Shown here: in pieces, positions 33,961 to 46,500 of the stretch | How positions within the stretch are numbered: the first letter of the stretch is position 1 | How the letters are laid out: each line of letters begins with the position of its first letter | From: Nereocystis luetkeana | Taxonomy: Eukaryota > Sar > Phaeophyceae > Laminariales > Laminariaceae | Reading direction: 5' to 3' | DNA length: 64,000 bases | NCBI GenBank assembly: GCA_031213475.1 | Contig: JARUPZ010000020.1 | Coordinates: 1,054,001 to 1,118,000 of the forward strand | Notes under the pieces: model-generated | Databases searched by the model: none | Seen by the model: the letters and a program-made list of their open reading frames with translations, nothing else | What the model was told of the DNA's origin: nothing | Position numbers and translations under genes: made by a program

Positions 33961-36900
33961 TACATGCAGCGTGGAGTTTTGGTTTGTGTAGTGAAGGCGT
34001 TTGGTGTTATTACGTACCAGGTAACTGCCGAGAAAGAAAGAAGTATGAACGATGAACCAGTAAATATGTGCCTGTGTATGTGCGCGCGACGCTCACCCTG
34101 CAACATGTTTCGTTGCTGACTCTCAAGGGTGTGCGTATGCCTTTCCTCGCCGTGCCTACTGCTGCGGTAGAGACAGTATCTGCCACGCTCGCGCAGTGCC
34201 CAGACGGGGGGCGCGAGGAACATCTCAAGTACGTCAGCTGTGAGTTGTACCAAATGTATGAGTGGTCGATATTGAGTTCCGTGTACCAGTCAAGGACCAA
34301 TCGAGTGGTCGATACTGAGTCCGACGAGTAAAGTGATCAATACTTGACCCATTTAGAACCGCAGTCCCGTTTTGGGGGCAAACTACTTGAAATTTCATTG
34401 GTTTGTCCCCAAAACGGGACTGCGGTTCTAAAAGGGTTAATTACCAGTACTTGATTTATCACAGATTGCGGTTGACGGTCTACCTTTGCCCCGTCAGGAC
34501 TGCCTTTGGCCCGTCGAAACGTCATTTAAAATACTGTGGTTCGTGGCTACTATGGCTGCTCCTGCCGCTGTTACGCCGCTGCTCTGGTGCTGCTGCTATG
34601 ATATGTGATGTGCGTACTATACTGCTGTGTTGTTCTACTACTTACTGCTGCTCTTGCTATATCTGCGATATGTTTTTGCTGCTGACCGCCGTGAGCATGG
34701 ATAGTTAGTTGCAGTATTATGCAAGTCAGTCACCCCCTCTCGATGATGTGTCTCCACACTGTAAGACTGATTCACCTGCTTCGGAAGCTGTACGAGTACC
34801 GTCTCGTGATTGATATGTATATTTTGTTTGTCATCTCGGCGGAGGTCTCGTGCCAGCGTAGTTTCATACGATACGTACGTACCTGCACGCTATGCTGCTG
34901 CTTCTGCATGCTGCTGCTGAGTTTCCTGCACCAACGTAAGCGCCTGCGCTTCGTACTGCCGATTTGCTCGATCGACTGCTGCTGCTCAACTAATTTTGTG
35001 GCTATCTGCATAAGATTTATACAGTACGGACGCCGGGCGTCTCGTACGTATAGTACTTTGCAGGGCTGATTGCTGCTGTATGAAGGAGTTGTGTATGTAT
35101 GTGTTGTTGTGCCCGATGGCGGATGGAAATGTTTTTTTTTGTGTGTTTCCAGCGTTTTCTTTCACAGTTCATTCCACTCAAAATTGATTTGTTTCATACT
35201 GTATACTGTAATGCACCCCTTGACAGTACTGTCGCATTAACAGCCTTGAGTTTCATACTCGTACGCCTTCAGCCATGACGGGCATGCGCGGAGCCGCCGG
35301 CGGGCGTCAGCCCGCCGCGGCGAAGCCCCCCTTGTATAATACAGTAGTATACGGAGGAATATTGACGTATAGGTGGTACTGCTGAGATCCCACCCGGGAC
35401 CTGATCCTACCCACAAGGTGCAGAAATGATGAACCCTCCGCAGAAGCGCCGGAAGCCCACCAGCCACCCTGAATCTCATCCGCAGGCAGCCCACCGGCCA
35501 CTCTGATCCACAGAGATCGTCCACAGCCACGAAAAAAGCAAAAAAACAAACCCCAAAAACAGAAAGAACTCGCATATTGCTGGAATAGAACCCGGGTGCT
35601 ATGTACGACCAGCAAGGTATTGGTTAAACCCCGGCCATAGCATCCGCCACCCCCCCATCCCACCACCTCCTTACATATCTATGTTTGCCTATTATCTGCA
35701 CTACTGTAGTAAAGTGCTGTCACGACTCGGAACGAAACATTTGTTTTGCTCGAATCAGATCGCTCTAAACAATTATACTATAATCTATGTTGGGATGCAG
35801 TCCCTTCCCTTTATGTTGCAATTCGGATATCCATACGTGGTAGGAATCGGTCTGCGCCGAGTGTAAGCTTCTCACGTGCTCTGTGCGCGGGCATGTTTAA
35901 ACAGTAGTTACACAGGCAAAAAAAATGAGGTCTGCCCCGATCTACCCACCCCCTTACTGTAAATACCCAGACTGCGAGTTTTGAGTCGAAGGCATCATTC
36001 GGATATTGCGAAATTACACACACACACACACATCACCATGGATTACGAAGACATGACACAAGGGTTCTCAGTTGTAGCAGTCACGAAGGAATTCTGGCAT
36101 TTCGGCATTTTTCATGTCGAAGCCAAATGTTTTAACCCTGTTACAACCTCCCTTCGGACAGCCAAAACATCCATGGCCGGTGGTGGCTTTGACTATAAAT
36201 AATATCCAGAGGGAATCGACTATATTTATTAGACCTGTTATGATAGGCTTTCCTTCAGGGGGGGGAGGGGGGGGCAGTCCGTGGGGAAGGGCTACAAAGC
36301 AAGGAGAATATATATATGTGACATAAGGCATTGAGATTGGCTGGCGGACTAGCACCGTATGACACGCAATCGACTATAGCAGTAGCAACTATCTGAGAAG
36401 AGTCAATGAGAGCTGGGGTGCACGTGAAAGGAAAATACTAGGGTTATGGTTACACCTACTTTTACCAGGGTGTTACGTTCGCCTCAGAGTCATAATTGTG
36501 CAGGTGGAAATGATTATCAGATTCGACGGAATCACTCGAACTTGTGCGTTAAAGGTCGAATACCACTGACTGGCAGGCATAGAAAGCGACGGACGTTTTA
36601 GTATCATTTTCACAGCAAATTAATGGTTCACCACACCAAACATGACTCGAGTCCTGGCACGTATTTGAGGTGATTATCTTCTTATTTCGAGTCTCTTTCC
36701 CAGCCATCGTGCGCCTGCCTAGTTCGATGTGATATCGTTGTTATTAATAGTATGTATTTGCAAGGGGAAAATATTATCGGCAACTATCGGTACTCGTACC
36801 ATAGAATTCTGGTTGCAGCTCTTTTCACTGTCCTCGAGCATTTGTGTTTCGTGTAATAATGATCAACTTGTGTACACGGTATTATAGAATCTGTTGTTGA

Positions 36901-37554
36901 ACAAAGCGGTGGAGACACGGACGAGCACGACACCGACAGAGGCCAGCTGGAAATTGAATGATGGACGGGGCCGCTGCGTGTGGTGCCCACATGTGGGACG
37001 GGCCCTCTCTATGTGTACGGTAGGCAAGTGTGGATGCGATCCTTCGCCAGGGCTAGACGAGAGAAAGGGTTCCCGAAAACAGAGGCACAAGAAAAAGTTA
37101 ACGTGCAAAAATGTCCACATTTTGTTCGAATGTTTTCAATAACGCCCACCATTTAGTATCTCGACCGATCATCCATACCAGAAGACACACAACATCTGTG
37201 ACAATATTTTTGGGCCATAAAACAAGTCCGGGAAACAGCGAAACGCAAAACAGCGGCACCACCTTCCTTTCAACGAAACCACCCTGTGCATATTATATCT
37301 GGTACTTTAGATAACGGTCTACACTGCACAAACGAATACTTGGCAGCGCATACATACGCAAGTCATACAAACTTTCCAACTAGCTCAGCGCACACGGCGG
37401 CGGTAGACCACTGCACGGTTTGGCCGTCATTCCTAGGCGCATGCCAACCAAAGGCGCAATGAACGAACGCCTTACGATGAAGGCGCAACAGCAACGTTGC
37501 GCGCAGGACCGTCGCCCTGAAAACAATCAATCTGAACTCTGACAAGTTCCCGTA
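33961..37554. other. Repeat-rich intergenic region 3' of eIF3b
   Basis: No gene recognised. 34225-34520 is the diverged partner of the repeat at 26400-26620, with a TTAA MITE inserted. CTG-rich patches lie at 34550-34660 and 34890-34985. 35237-35666 read on the minus strand starts with a tRNA-like segment (GGCCGGGGTTTAACC, GGGTTCTATTCC) and may be another SINE, single copy here. A (CA)n run is at 36013-36031 and a G-rich run at 36259-36274. The last few hundred bases before 37555 are probably eIF3b 3' UTR. Confidence 0.45.
34348..34436. mobile_element. TTAA hairpin MITE, copy C
   Basis: An 89-bp near-perfect hairpin with arms GAACCGCAGTCCCGTTTTGG and its complement. Right flank is TTAA (34437-34440); left flank is a decayed TTGA (34344-34347). 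Confidence 0.85.
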
Positions 37555-40500
37555 TCACTGGATTACATCCTTCACTGACAACACAACCTCCCCCGTCCTG
37601 CTGTCGACGACGAAGTGCGAGTCGTCGTCTGAGTCGTATCCACCCCGCAGGTCGATAAGCTCTTGCCTCCGACCCTCCAGCCGCTGCACCATCTCCGCGA
37701 CCTGCGTGCGCAACAGGCGAGGATGCAAACGACGGGAAAACAAACAACGCAAAGCCGCTTTTCAGCAAAAACTGCATCCAGCAACGATGGCATGTTTCGT
37801 GGCGATACCGGCGCATGTCACGTTCTTACTGTAGACTAACCAGCAACATCCGAAATATTTTTTACCGTACTGCAGGACACCTTCGCGCCAACTATACCCG
37901 TGAAACTAATTGTCGCAACCAACACTAACCTGTTGCCGGAATTCCAACTTCATATGGATTTTGTCCGACATGGCCTCGCGCGCCTTCCGGCGGTCCTTCT
38001 CCCTGTCATCCTTCTCGAATCGCTTCTCGTACTGTCGTGGCAAACAGGCAAACAGGCAGACAACGGTTCGGGGATACGTCGTGCTAAGATATTAGACATG
38101 AACACGAGGTGGAATGGGCGTTCGCTGTTCAGTAATCACACGGCACCGGTGCGTGGTCCATTATTTTTTCCGCATTAGAGTGTCTGCGCATAATATTTTC
38201 GAGTATCAAGGATTTCCGTCGGGAAGATGGTCAAACTTCCGGCATCCTAATAATTGGAGGCGAAAAATAGCTAAATATTGGATTCTAATATAAAAAAAAA
38301 ACACATGTAGTAGGACCCAACGAGCAGAACAGAAGTCGTGCCAGCAGCAGTACCCACCAGCAGCACAGCAGCAGCAGCAGCAAGCTGCAGAACCAGGAAG
38401 CAGCAGCAAGCACCAACAGGCAGGAGTGCGATTTAACTTGCGTTCCTACACACTCGCTGTGCAAGCAACGCAGCCACAACGAGAAGATCGCCCTCCTTCT
38501 TGGTTGTCCTCTCTGCCCGAGAAGGGGTCGGAGCGGCGAAGATCACAGGAGCGTCGCGGCAAGGGTGCGCGCGCTTGCAGCAGCAGCAGCAGCGCCTGCA
38601 ACAGCGCTTGCAGCAGCCCTTGCCTAAGGTGGCTCTCTTGCTTGCAGCAGCACCTTGCTTGCAGCAGCGCTTGCTTGCAGCAGCGCTTGCTTGCAGCAGC
38701 GCTTGCTTGCAGCAGCACTTGCTTGCAGCAGCGCTTGCGTACCTCAGTGTTTGCTCGCCGCAGCGCATACAGCAACAACACTGCACAGCCAGCAGCAATT
38801 ACTTGCAGCAGCAGCACACTACATGCAGCAGTAGCAGCAGTCCGTGGCGTGCAGCAGCAGCTGCAGCAGCACCTATCTGCTGCAGCAGCAAGCAGCAGAG
38901 TAGGCATGCAGCAGCAGCGGCAGCAATTCTCGCAAAACCCTTCTGGTAGCAGACATGGCCCCAGGCCCCACTGTCGGGGCAAGGTTGGCCAATCCAAAGT
39001 GTCCGGAGTGTTTTCGGCTACACCGGTTGAATCTCATATCACAGATATATGGTTCTAGTATAATATGCTATCCAAAAATGCATTACTTCGTCCTTTTTAA
39101 GCAATTTGATTAGGCTTTTTGATTAGTCGTCCGTTACGGGGGAATAGATAAGTAAACTTCGTAATATTTTATCTTTTGCGCAGGCAGTCTGTTGATTCTT
39201 GAATGAGAACTACTGCCAGCAGCAACGAAAGAAACCAGCCCATGGTACCTTGCGCAGGTTCTTGACGATCTTCTTCTTCTCCACAGAAGTCAACAAGGAG
39301 GCCGGCCGAGGGCGCCACTGGATCTGGTAGAAGTTTTCTTTTTTGAACTCATGGAACCTTTCACCCTGCATGCGCGCATCGCGCATATAACCATCGCGGG
39401 ACAAGCAACAAACAAACGGTAAGGCCTTGATTTCATACAACAGGAGGCTCCTCGACTAGCATGTACCTTGGGCTTGGTATACTAGTATGTGGTGGTGAGG
39501 CTGAATCCAACCTGGCGCGACGCCACCTGTTCGCTGAATGACAACTTTGGATTAAGCTTTCTCCTTGCATATCCCCAATCTTGATGTTTTTCGCCTGGCC
39601 CAGTCGGATCGAGTGGATACATGTCCGTATCGTAGATCCTTGGGCTATGTATGCGACTCAACAACTAAACATAGGTAATAACTTGCGCATATGAGCATTT
39701 ATCACGTGACTATGTAAACAGGAAAAGCACTATCGTCAACAATGCGAACCAATTGCGACGTAACGGTGACTTGTCCAGGAAGGTACGGCAGTCAGCACCC
39801 ACGCTCACCGGGTTTTCCTCCCAGAGGAAACAAATAAAAACACTGCATGTCGGCGGCGACCGTCGTGGATTCTTAACCGTAAGTCCACGCGTAGAAGCTG
39901 AAATAGAATAGAATTGTGAAGCCTACGGCGGAACTGATGGGCAAGAGGGAAAAAATTACAAGCGCCGAAAGCCCTTGCCTGGAAGGAGAAGAGCTGGAAA
40001 CCGTTGTCCATTTGGGCTTTCCAGTGGCTGCCGGTAACCGGTTGAGATACAGCGGTGCACGCGTACCTCCCAGATGGGTCCCACTCGATGTAGTTGCATC
40101 GGAAGTGTTCTGTCTGCTTCAGCGTTGCCTGGTTCTCCACGTCGTAGAACTGCCCGTTCGCCGTTGAAAAGTAGTCCACACAAAGGGGCCATGTTAATGT
40201 TAAGTTCAAACGTGACTATGAGCGCTGAAAGAGAAAAATTCTCTTTACGTTATGATATCCTACGGGCAAATAGCCTGCATCGGAGATGGTCTCAGGACTC
40301 ACCTCAACCCCCTGAATATTTCGGCCACGTGCAATATAAATAGAAACTCCGTCAAAAAGCCTGCAAGCGCGAAAAATAAACTGAACTACCCGGTAGTTCC
40401 GCTTGAAAGTGGACACCACACACAGCTCGATTAGGAGCACAAGTCAACATACAGTATGTCTTACCTCCAGCCGCCCGTTGTGCGGCCCCACGTCGTCCCC

Positions 40501-43500
40501 CATAGCAGCCAGGAGGCAAATGTTCCCCATCGGGGACCAATAAAGGTGGTTGAACGGTCGCTCCTTCAACGTCTCCAGCTCTTGGAGCTCGTTCTTCCCC
40601 GCCCCGCCCTGAAAACAAACATCTGTGAGATTAATAAAGCTACTCATATGTCCCCACCGCTTGGTTGATCACCACAGCGTATAGCACGACGCTCGAGGTT
40701 GCAGCCCAAACGTAAAGTGGGTCCTGTGAGGTGGTCAACTTTAGCTCTGCGAACTATTGCAACACGCGGTGCTATCACGTACCTTCATTGTGTAAAACGT
40801 GACCTCCAGCTTGGGCACGTCTCCCAGCACCAGGGCAAAGCGGTCGCCGGCTGGCTCCCACGCGAATGCGGCGACCTGTTGTTTCTTCTCCATGGTCTCT
40901 ACAGGAACCAGAGGCTCCCGCACGCGGAAAATCTCGAAGTTGTTGTACTGCACAGGTCAAAGAGAACGAGGCCGGTATATCCTTGATTAGCGCGGAAGAC
41001 AATACTATGCGATAGTTGCGGGGAAGCGGTACTGCACCATCAATCTGGACACGCCTACCCATCACCGTTCGATAACCTCCTCTACCGAAACAATAAACGT
41101 GAAAAAAACAAGCGCAAAGACGACGCTGTATTTACTCAGGGGCGATTTAGAAGTTCAGTTCATCTATGAACAACCTAGTACTTAGCGACCAACATGGGTC
41201 CTCCAAAACGCGATCAAGAGCATCTGGTCGACACGTTCTCCCACAACGACATTTGAAAGTAACTATGACAGGGCAGCGGTCGTCGCAACCGGCTCCGAGA
41301 AAATTCGTACTCACCATGGTCTTCTTGGACTTGGAATGACGCAGTACCTTAACGCACAAGTAGTCCCCTTCGTCCTGCAGACAGCACAGTAGGCCAAGTG
41401 TCATATGAACATACACATCAGACACGATATGCACAATCACGAAAGGAAAAGGTACTAAATTACTATACCCAATAAACAACTACTGGTATATCAATGAAAC
41501 TAGATAAAAACGAACAAGAAATCAAGGAGTCGTTCGAGTATACAATGGAATGTAGCTTCACGAGCGGGACTGTACCAACTATCAATCAGGTACTCGCCTG
41601 CCAGTGAAGACGGCACTCGCTGACCATCACCAAGTTCTTCTGTCGAAGCTCTTTCCGAGAGGGAATCTCCACCACCGAAACCCTTGCCGGGGCGTTGGCC
41701 TGCTCAGGTGCCCAGTACGCCAGTACGTTGTCCTTGGGGCTCCACTCGAAGTCCGACACACCCTCAGCCTGCCGATGGGAGCGTCGAATACATAGAACCG
41801 AGGCCAACCGAGAGGGAAGTGTAGCCACAGCAGAACATACCTACGCGAGGAGCGGTTCATCCCTCTACAGCAGTGCGAGTATATTTCGTACTAATTCAAC
41901 ATCATGAAAAGGGCATTGCCAGCAGACCGTACCTTCAAGGACTTCTTGTCCAGCAGACGCATGGATGGGAGTTCGTAGATGGAGATGAGATCCTTCCCCT
42001 TGCGGGCGAGGTACTTGCCATCCGCACTCCATCGGAATAGTGACGCAGCCCCGTCTGCAACAACGCACATGACACAATCGGGATAAACAAAGCAAGAGAC
42101 ACAAACTCACAATCAAGGAGCGTTTCCCCACTCGTGCTGACGTGCTGACGAGCCAGGCTCGACGCTCTTTCGAACTGGTAGAGTTGAGCCACACCATAGA
42201 CAGGGGCTTGCCACGGCAACGGTTTCCGCGCAATGTTGCTTGCGGTCAACTGGCAGCGTTCTCGAGGCGTTTTCTGCTCTTGGGGTTTATTTACTTTACC
42301 GTAAATACGCGACGAAGCGCTACCGATAAACCAGTATCATCACTTCTCTCAACTACCAACAGCAACGATGCATGTGGGTATAAACCTCATCCAAATGGCA
42401 ACAACTATGCGCGGCAATCGGCGCTCGGTTCTTAATATTTAGCTCGATGAGTCATGAGCATGGCTGATAATCAGTGCAACTGTGACTGTCGACGCCTGGC
42501 CAGCCCTCTTGAAACTGCGAAGAACATGCCGCTTTACCTACAGTTAACCCACAATGTCTTACCTGCCACCGTCGTCGTCGACATGGGAAACGCCCGAAGC
42601 ATCTGACCCGTGAGGACTTCCCACACGATGATAGCCTTATCCCCTGACCCAAAGTTGCACGTCATGACGTACGTCTCACAAGGCGAGAACTCCACCACCT
42701 GGTCAAAATGAAGACAGGCCCGACAATATTGAGCTTTGCAACGAGGCGCCTCTTGACCGATCGTTCTAGTGACGACGTTGATATGGCGCGTTAAGCAGCT
42801 GTGGAGTGCGGATCACTAGCGAACGTTCGGTTGTACAAGTTATCCCAGAGATGTACATGAAAATATTAATATTACCGTAGACACACCTTCACATCCTTGT
42901 GAGGGAAGCGCCCCTGCTTCTCGAATCGTTCACCACCCCACAGTGCGATTCCGGGTACGTGGAACGTGGTGAGGTATGTTCCCTGCGGAGACCACATGAG
43001 GAACAGTTCACACCTGCAACCAAAATGCACAAGAGTAGCACGTAATCCTCATTAGGTGCCCAGTTTCCGTGCATTTAGACCTATGCCAATGGAAACGCGA
43101 AGTTCAAAAGTTTTCTTTTAAATATATTGCTTTCAAAGAACAGCCAGAAATTCCCTCGTACCGCCGCTGTGGGAAAAAAAGAGAAAAATGTTTGATTTTT
43201 TATTTTATTTTTCCCAACGGCTGCAGGCGGCGCAATTTGTTTTTTCTGGTTGCAAGTTATCAACCCTTTGATAGAAACCAGTTCGTCCGACGATCGACGC
43301 TCGATCTCGGCATAGACTCAGCCCACGGCCAACCCGCTCGGTATCTGGCAAGGCCAACGAATAAGATGACGGCCTCCAAGATATCAGGTGGATCCATCGT
43401 CTAGGGGGCGAGAGCTTGCCGGCGGCGTCCTACGGTATCCTCCCAAACCTGAAAAAAAGTCTATTTTTTGCCATTCGAGACGGATGGAGAAGTTTTGTCT

Positions 43501-46500
43501 TTGGTTTAGTGCAAACCAGCGGCCAAATGTTTTTTTATCATACGCCTGGTCAGCTCCCGCCACATGACACCGGCCAAGGTGTGAAGACGGTGACCCTAGG
43601 GTGGGTCGGAGCCCCTAACGAGCGCACTCTGTTCAGAATTCATGACGCAATCGTTGGGTTTGTTGATCGAATCTGTCGAGGGCTCGGAATCTCGCCGCTT
43701 CGAACCAAAGATCGGCCTGAGTTTTTCTCAAGCCGATGTTGGCCCAACATCGGCCCCAGATTTGTTTTTTTCGGGCTTTTCCAAAAGTTAGGAACTTTTT
43801 TTTTTCTAAACGTGCCCATAGGAAGCGTGTTCTGATTTTTTTTGGCGGGTATCTTAGAAATTCAAACTTTTTAGTGATACTTCGATTTCCCAATGGCATA
43901 AATATACTTGAGCTTATGTGGATATAATGTCCCCGGAACCAACACGCCTACCCATTTAGTCGAAACCCCAGTGTCCTTCGAGAAAGCTCTTCCAGAAGCT
44001 TTGCTCGGGGAACCAGGGAGATTGTCATGTCTGGATCTCGCCACGGAGCCTTCTCCTCCACTTTCAGCTGACGGATCCTCAGCGGCGGCTATTCTCCCTA
44101 GCGGATTCTCCGCAGCGGAACTGAGCATGGCCCCGCTGATTGTCCTTTGACCCGAGCGTCACGAGAGCAACGATGATTGCTCGCCCCTCGGCTCTCCCTC
44201 ATCGTATCTCCCTGTCTCATCCTGTCATCGGACTGCTGTCTCTGTCCGAGCTGTCCTACACTCTAGCCGTCGTAGTTCAACAATATGATAAGAACACTCT
44301 GCTAACGCAGAGAGACGTGGGATCACGACCCACCGGCGGTATCGACTACGAATCTTATTGGCGTCGACGGCAGGACGAAGATGATCGCAGGAGCGAGGCC
44401 AGCAGCACCAACGGAGACGGCAACTGACGTGGCCCAGCTGCTGTAGCGCTGGCAGCAGTCGGGACCCACCTTGCTACTAACATGGTAGGCAAGGTTAGCG
44501 CGAAGAGGAAACTCTCCGCTGTAGCAGTAGATACCGAGTCTCATGTACCGAGTGTCTTTGTCAATGATGGGAGTAGCCAACGAGTTGGTCGTGGTTTGTT
44601 GTCCGTCAAGAGTGTCCTTGTCTCAGGTCGAAGTAGTGGGGCGTGCAGCTCGCATCGTCCGTGAAAGCGGGTGACGTTTGCTGATGACGCCCCAGTATCT
44701 GCTAGTGTGTCCGACTGTAACCGTAGTGCACAGCAGCCACGCAAGTCGAATCGTGCCCCGAATGTCCCGGGAATCAACACGCCTACTCGTATAAGTCGAA
44801 ACCCCTTGCATCTTCGGGAAACTCGTTCTCGAAGCTCTCCTCGGGAACTCGGGAGATTGTCACGTCTAGAACTCGCCGCGGAACCTTCTCCTATACGTTC
44901 CGCTGACGGATCCTCCACGGCGGCTATTCTGCCTGGCGGATTCTCCGCAGCGAGACTTGGGAAAGCCCCGCTGGATGGTCCTTTGACCCGAGTGCCGCGA
45001 CAGCAACGACAACTTCTCGCCCTCCGCTCTAACTTGTCTACGACTTCTCTTCTCTCCTTTGTCATCGGATTGGTGTCTCACTCCGAGTTGTCACACACTC
45101 CAGCCGTCGTAGTTTACCAGTTAGAACACTCTGCTCACGCAGAGAGGAGCGGGATCACGACCCACCGGCGGTGACGACTACAGAATCTTACTTACCCTTT
45201 TCCTAAAATCTCTTGATTATAAGGACATGCCTCGCGCTCAGCGAGTCTCCCACGATTTTTTGTCGCTTTTACGATCTTTGCTTTCATCGCGTTATTTGCT
45301 TTCTTTGCGTGCTTGCTTCTCGTGCTACACTTTTTTTCCCGGAACAATAGAAGAAAAATCTTGGAAAAACAAAAGCGGTTTGGGAGGCTCTATTTCGCTC
45401 TTTTTCACCGGCTGGGTGAAATTTCTTTTGCACTTGCCGTTATTCTTTCTTTTTTTCTTCTTCCGTTTCGTGTGCGTGTGTGTAGTCGGAGCACGGCGAC
45501 GTGGGCGAACCCGGCGCCGTCGCGGGTGTCGACGGATGCTGGCGGGTAAAGGGGGGGTTGCAAGGAGCGCAGTCGCGGTTTTCGTGGCTAGGCGTCGTGT
45601 GTGCCTCGGGACACAAGGGAAGCAGGAATGGGCTCTGTTTTGCCTCCATCTGAAAGATTAGACTGAGTATGTACGAGCCCATAAGGGCCGTTCGGGATTG
45701 CAAGCTAACATTTAAGCGGTGCTTATTTTTGCGACCACGCTGACCTATACACAGAGACGAACGCCCGTCTGACCATCGACATCGTCGAGCTGGCGAACGA
45801 GGGTCACGGTGAGCACCGGCCTTTCACGCGGGGCGGGCGACGGGCATCACTGTGACAGAGAGGGAGGAAAGCTTTACCCGGACCGAATCGGTGGCGAGGT
45901 GGTCGCGAGAGGGGCGTGCGGTGTACGAGGCTGAGAGAGAAGCTCTGCTGTTCATTTTTTTCTTCTTTGACTTTTGACTGGTGCAAGGTATTTCAGGAGC
46001 AGACAATTATGACATGAGAGGCGACGGGGATTTTTTTCTCTTTCCGAATCTTTCGGTTTCATTTTCATTGTTTTTCCGGTGCTGCTGCTGTGTCATGCTG
46101 TGCTTTCTCGTTCGTACATACCAGGTACATACAACATATAAGAGGAGAAAATCAGTACCCCACCTGGGGTATGTATGTACGTACGTACGTACGGCATGTG
46201 ACTCTTGGCATTATTAAGTCGCCAATTTGCAACTACAACATTCATAAAAATATATGCCCTGGTATATTATATTATTCGATCATCGACCTTCTGTCCGCTT
46301 CGCGTACTTTTCCTTCCTGAGCGAGCGTAGCGGGCGGCGTAGGCCGCCCGCGGAGCGAAGGGCCTTGTAGTTCTTACCAATTCGGTATTTTTGCACCTGT
46401 TGAGTTGGTACCCCGCCCCCAGCATTTTGCACTCGTTTCAAGATGAGCTCGCCTGGAGAGGTATGACAACTACCCACGGCATGCATCCACAACAGCCTGT

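Noticed and set aside
38426-39058. Long Ser/Cys/Gln-rich frames on both strands
   Set aside because: Translation of the CAG minisatellite in eIF3b intron 13.
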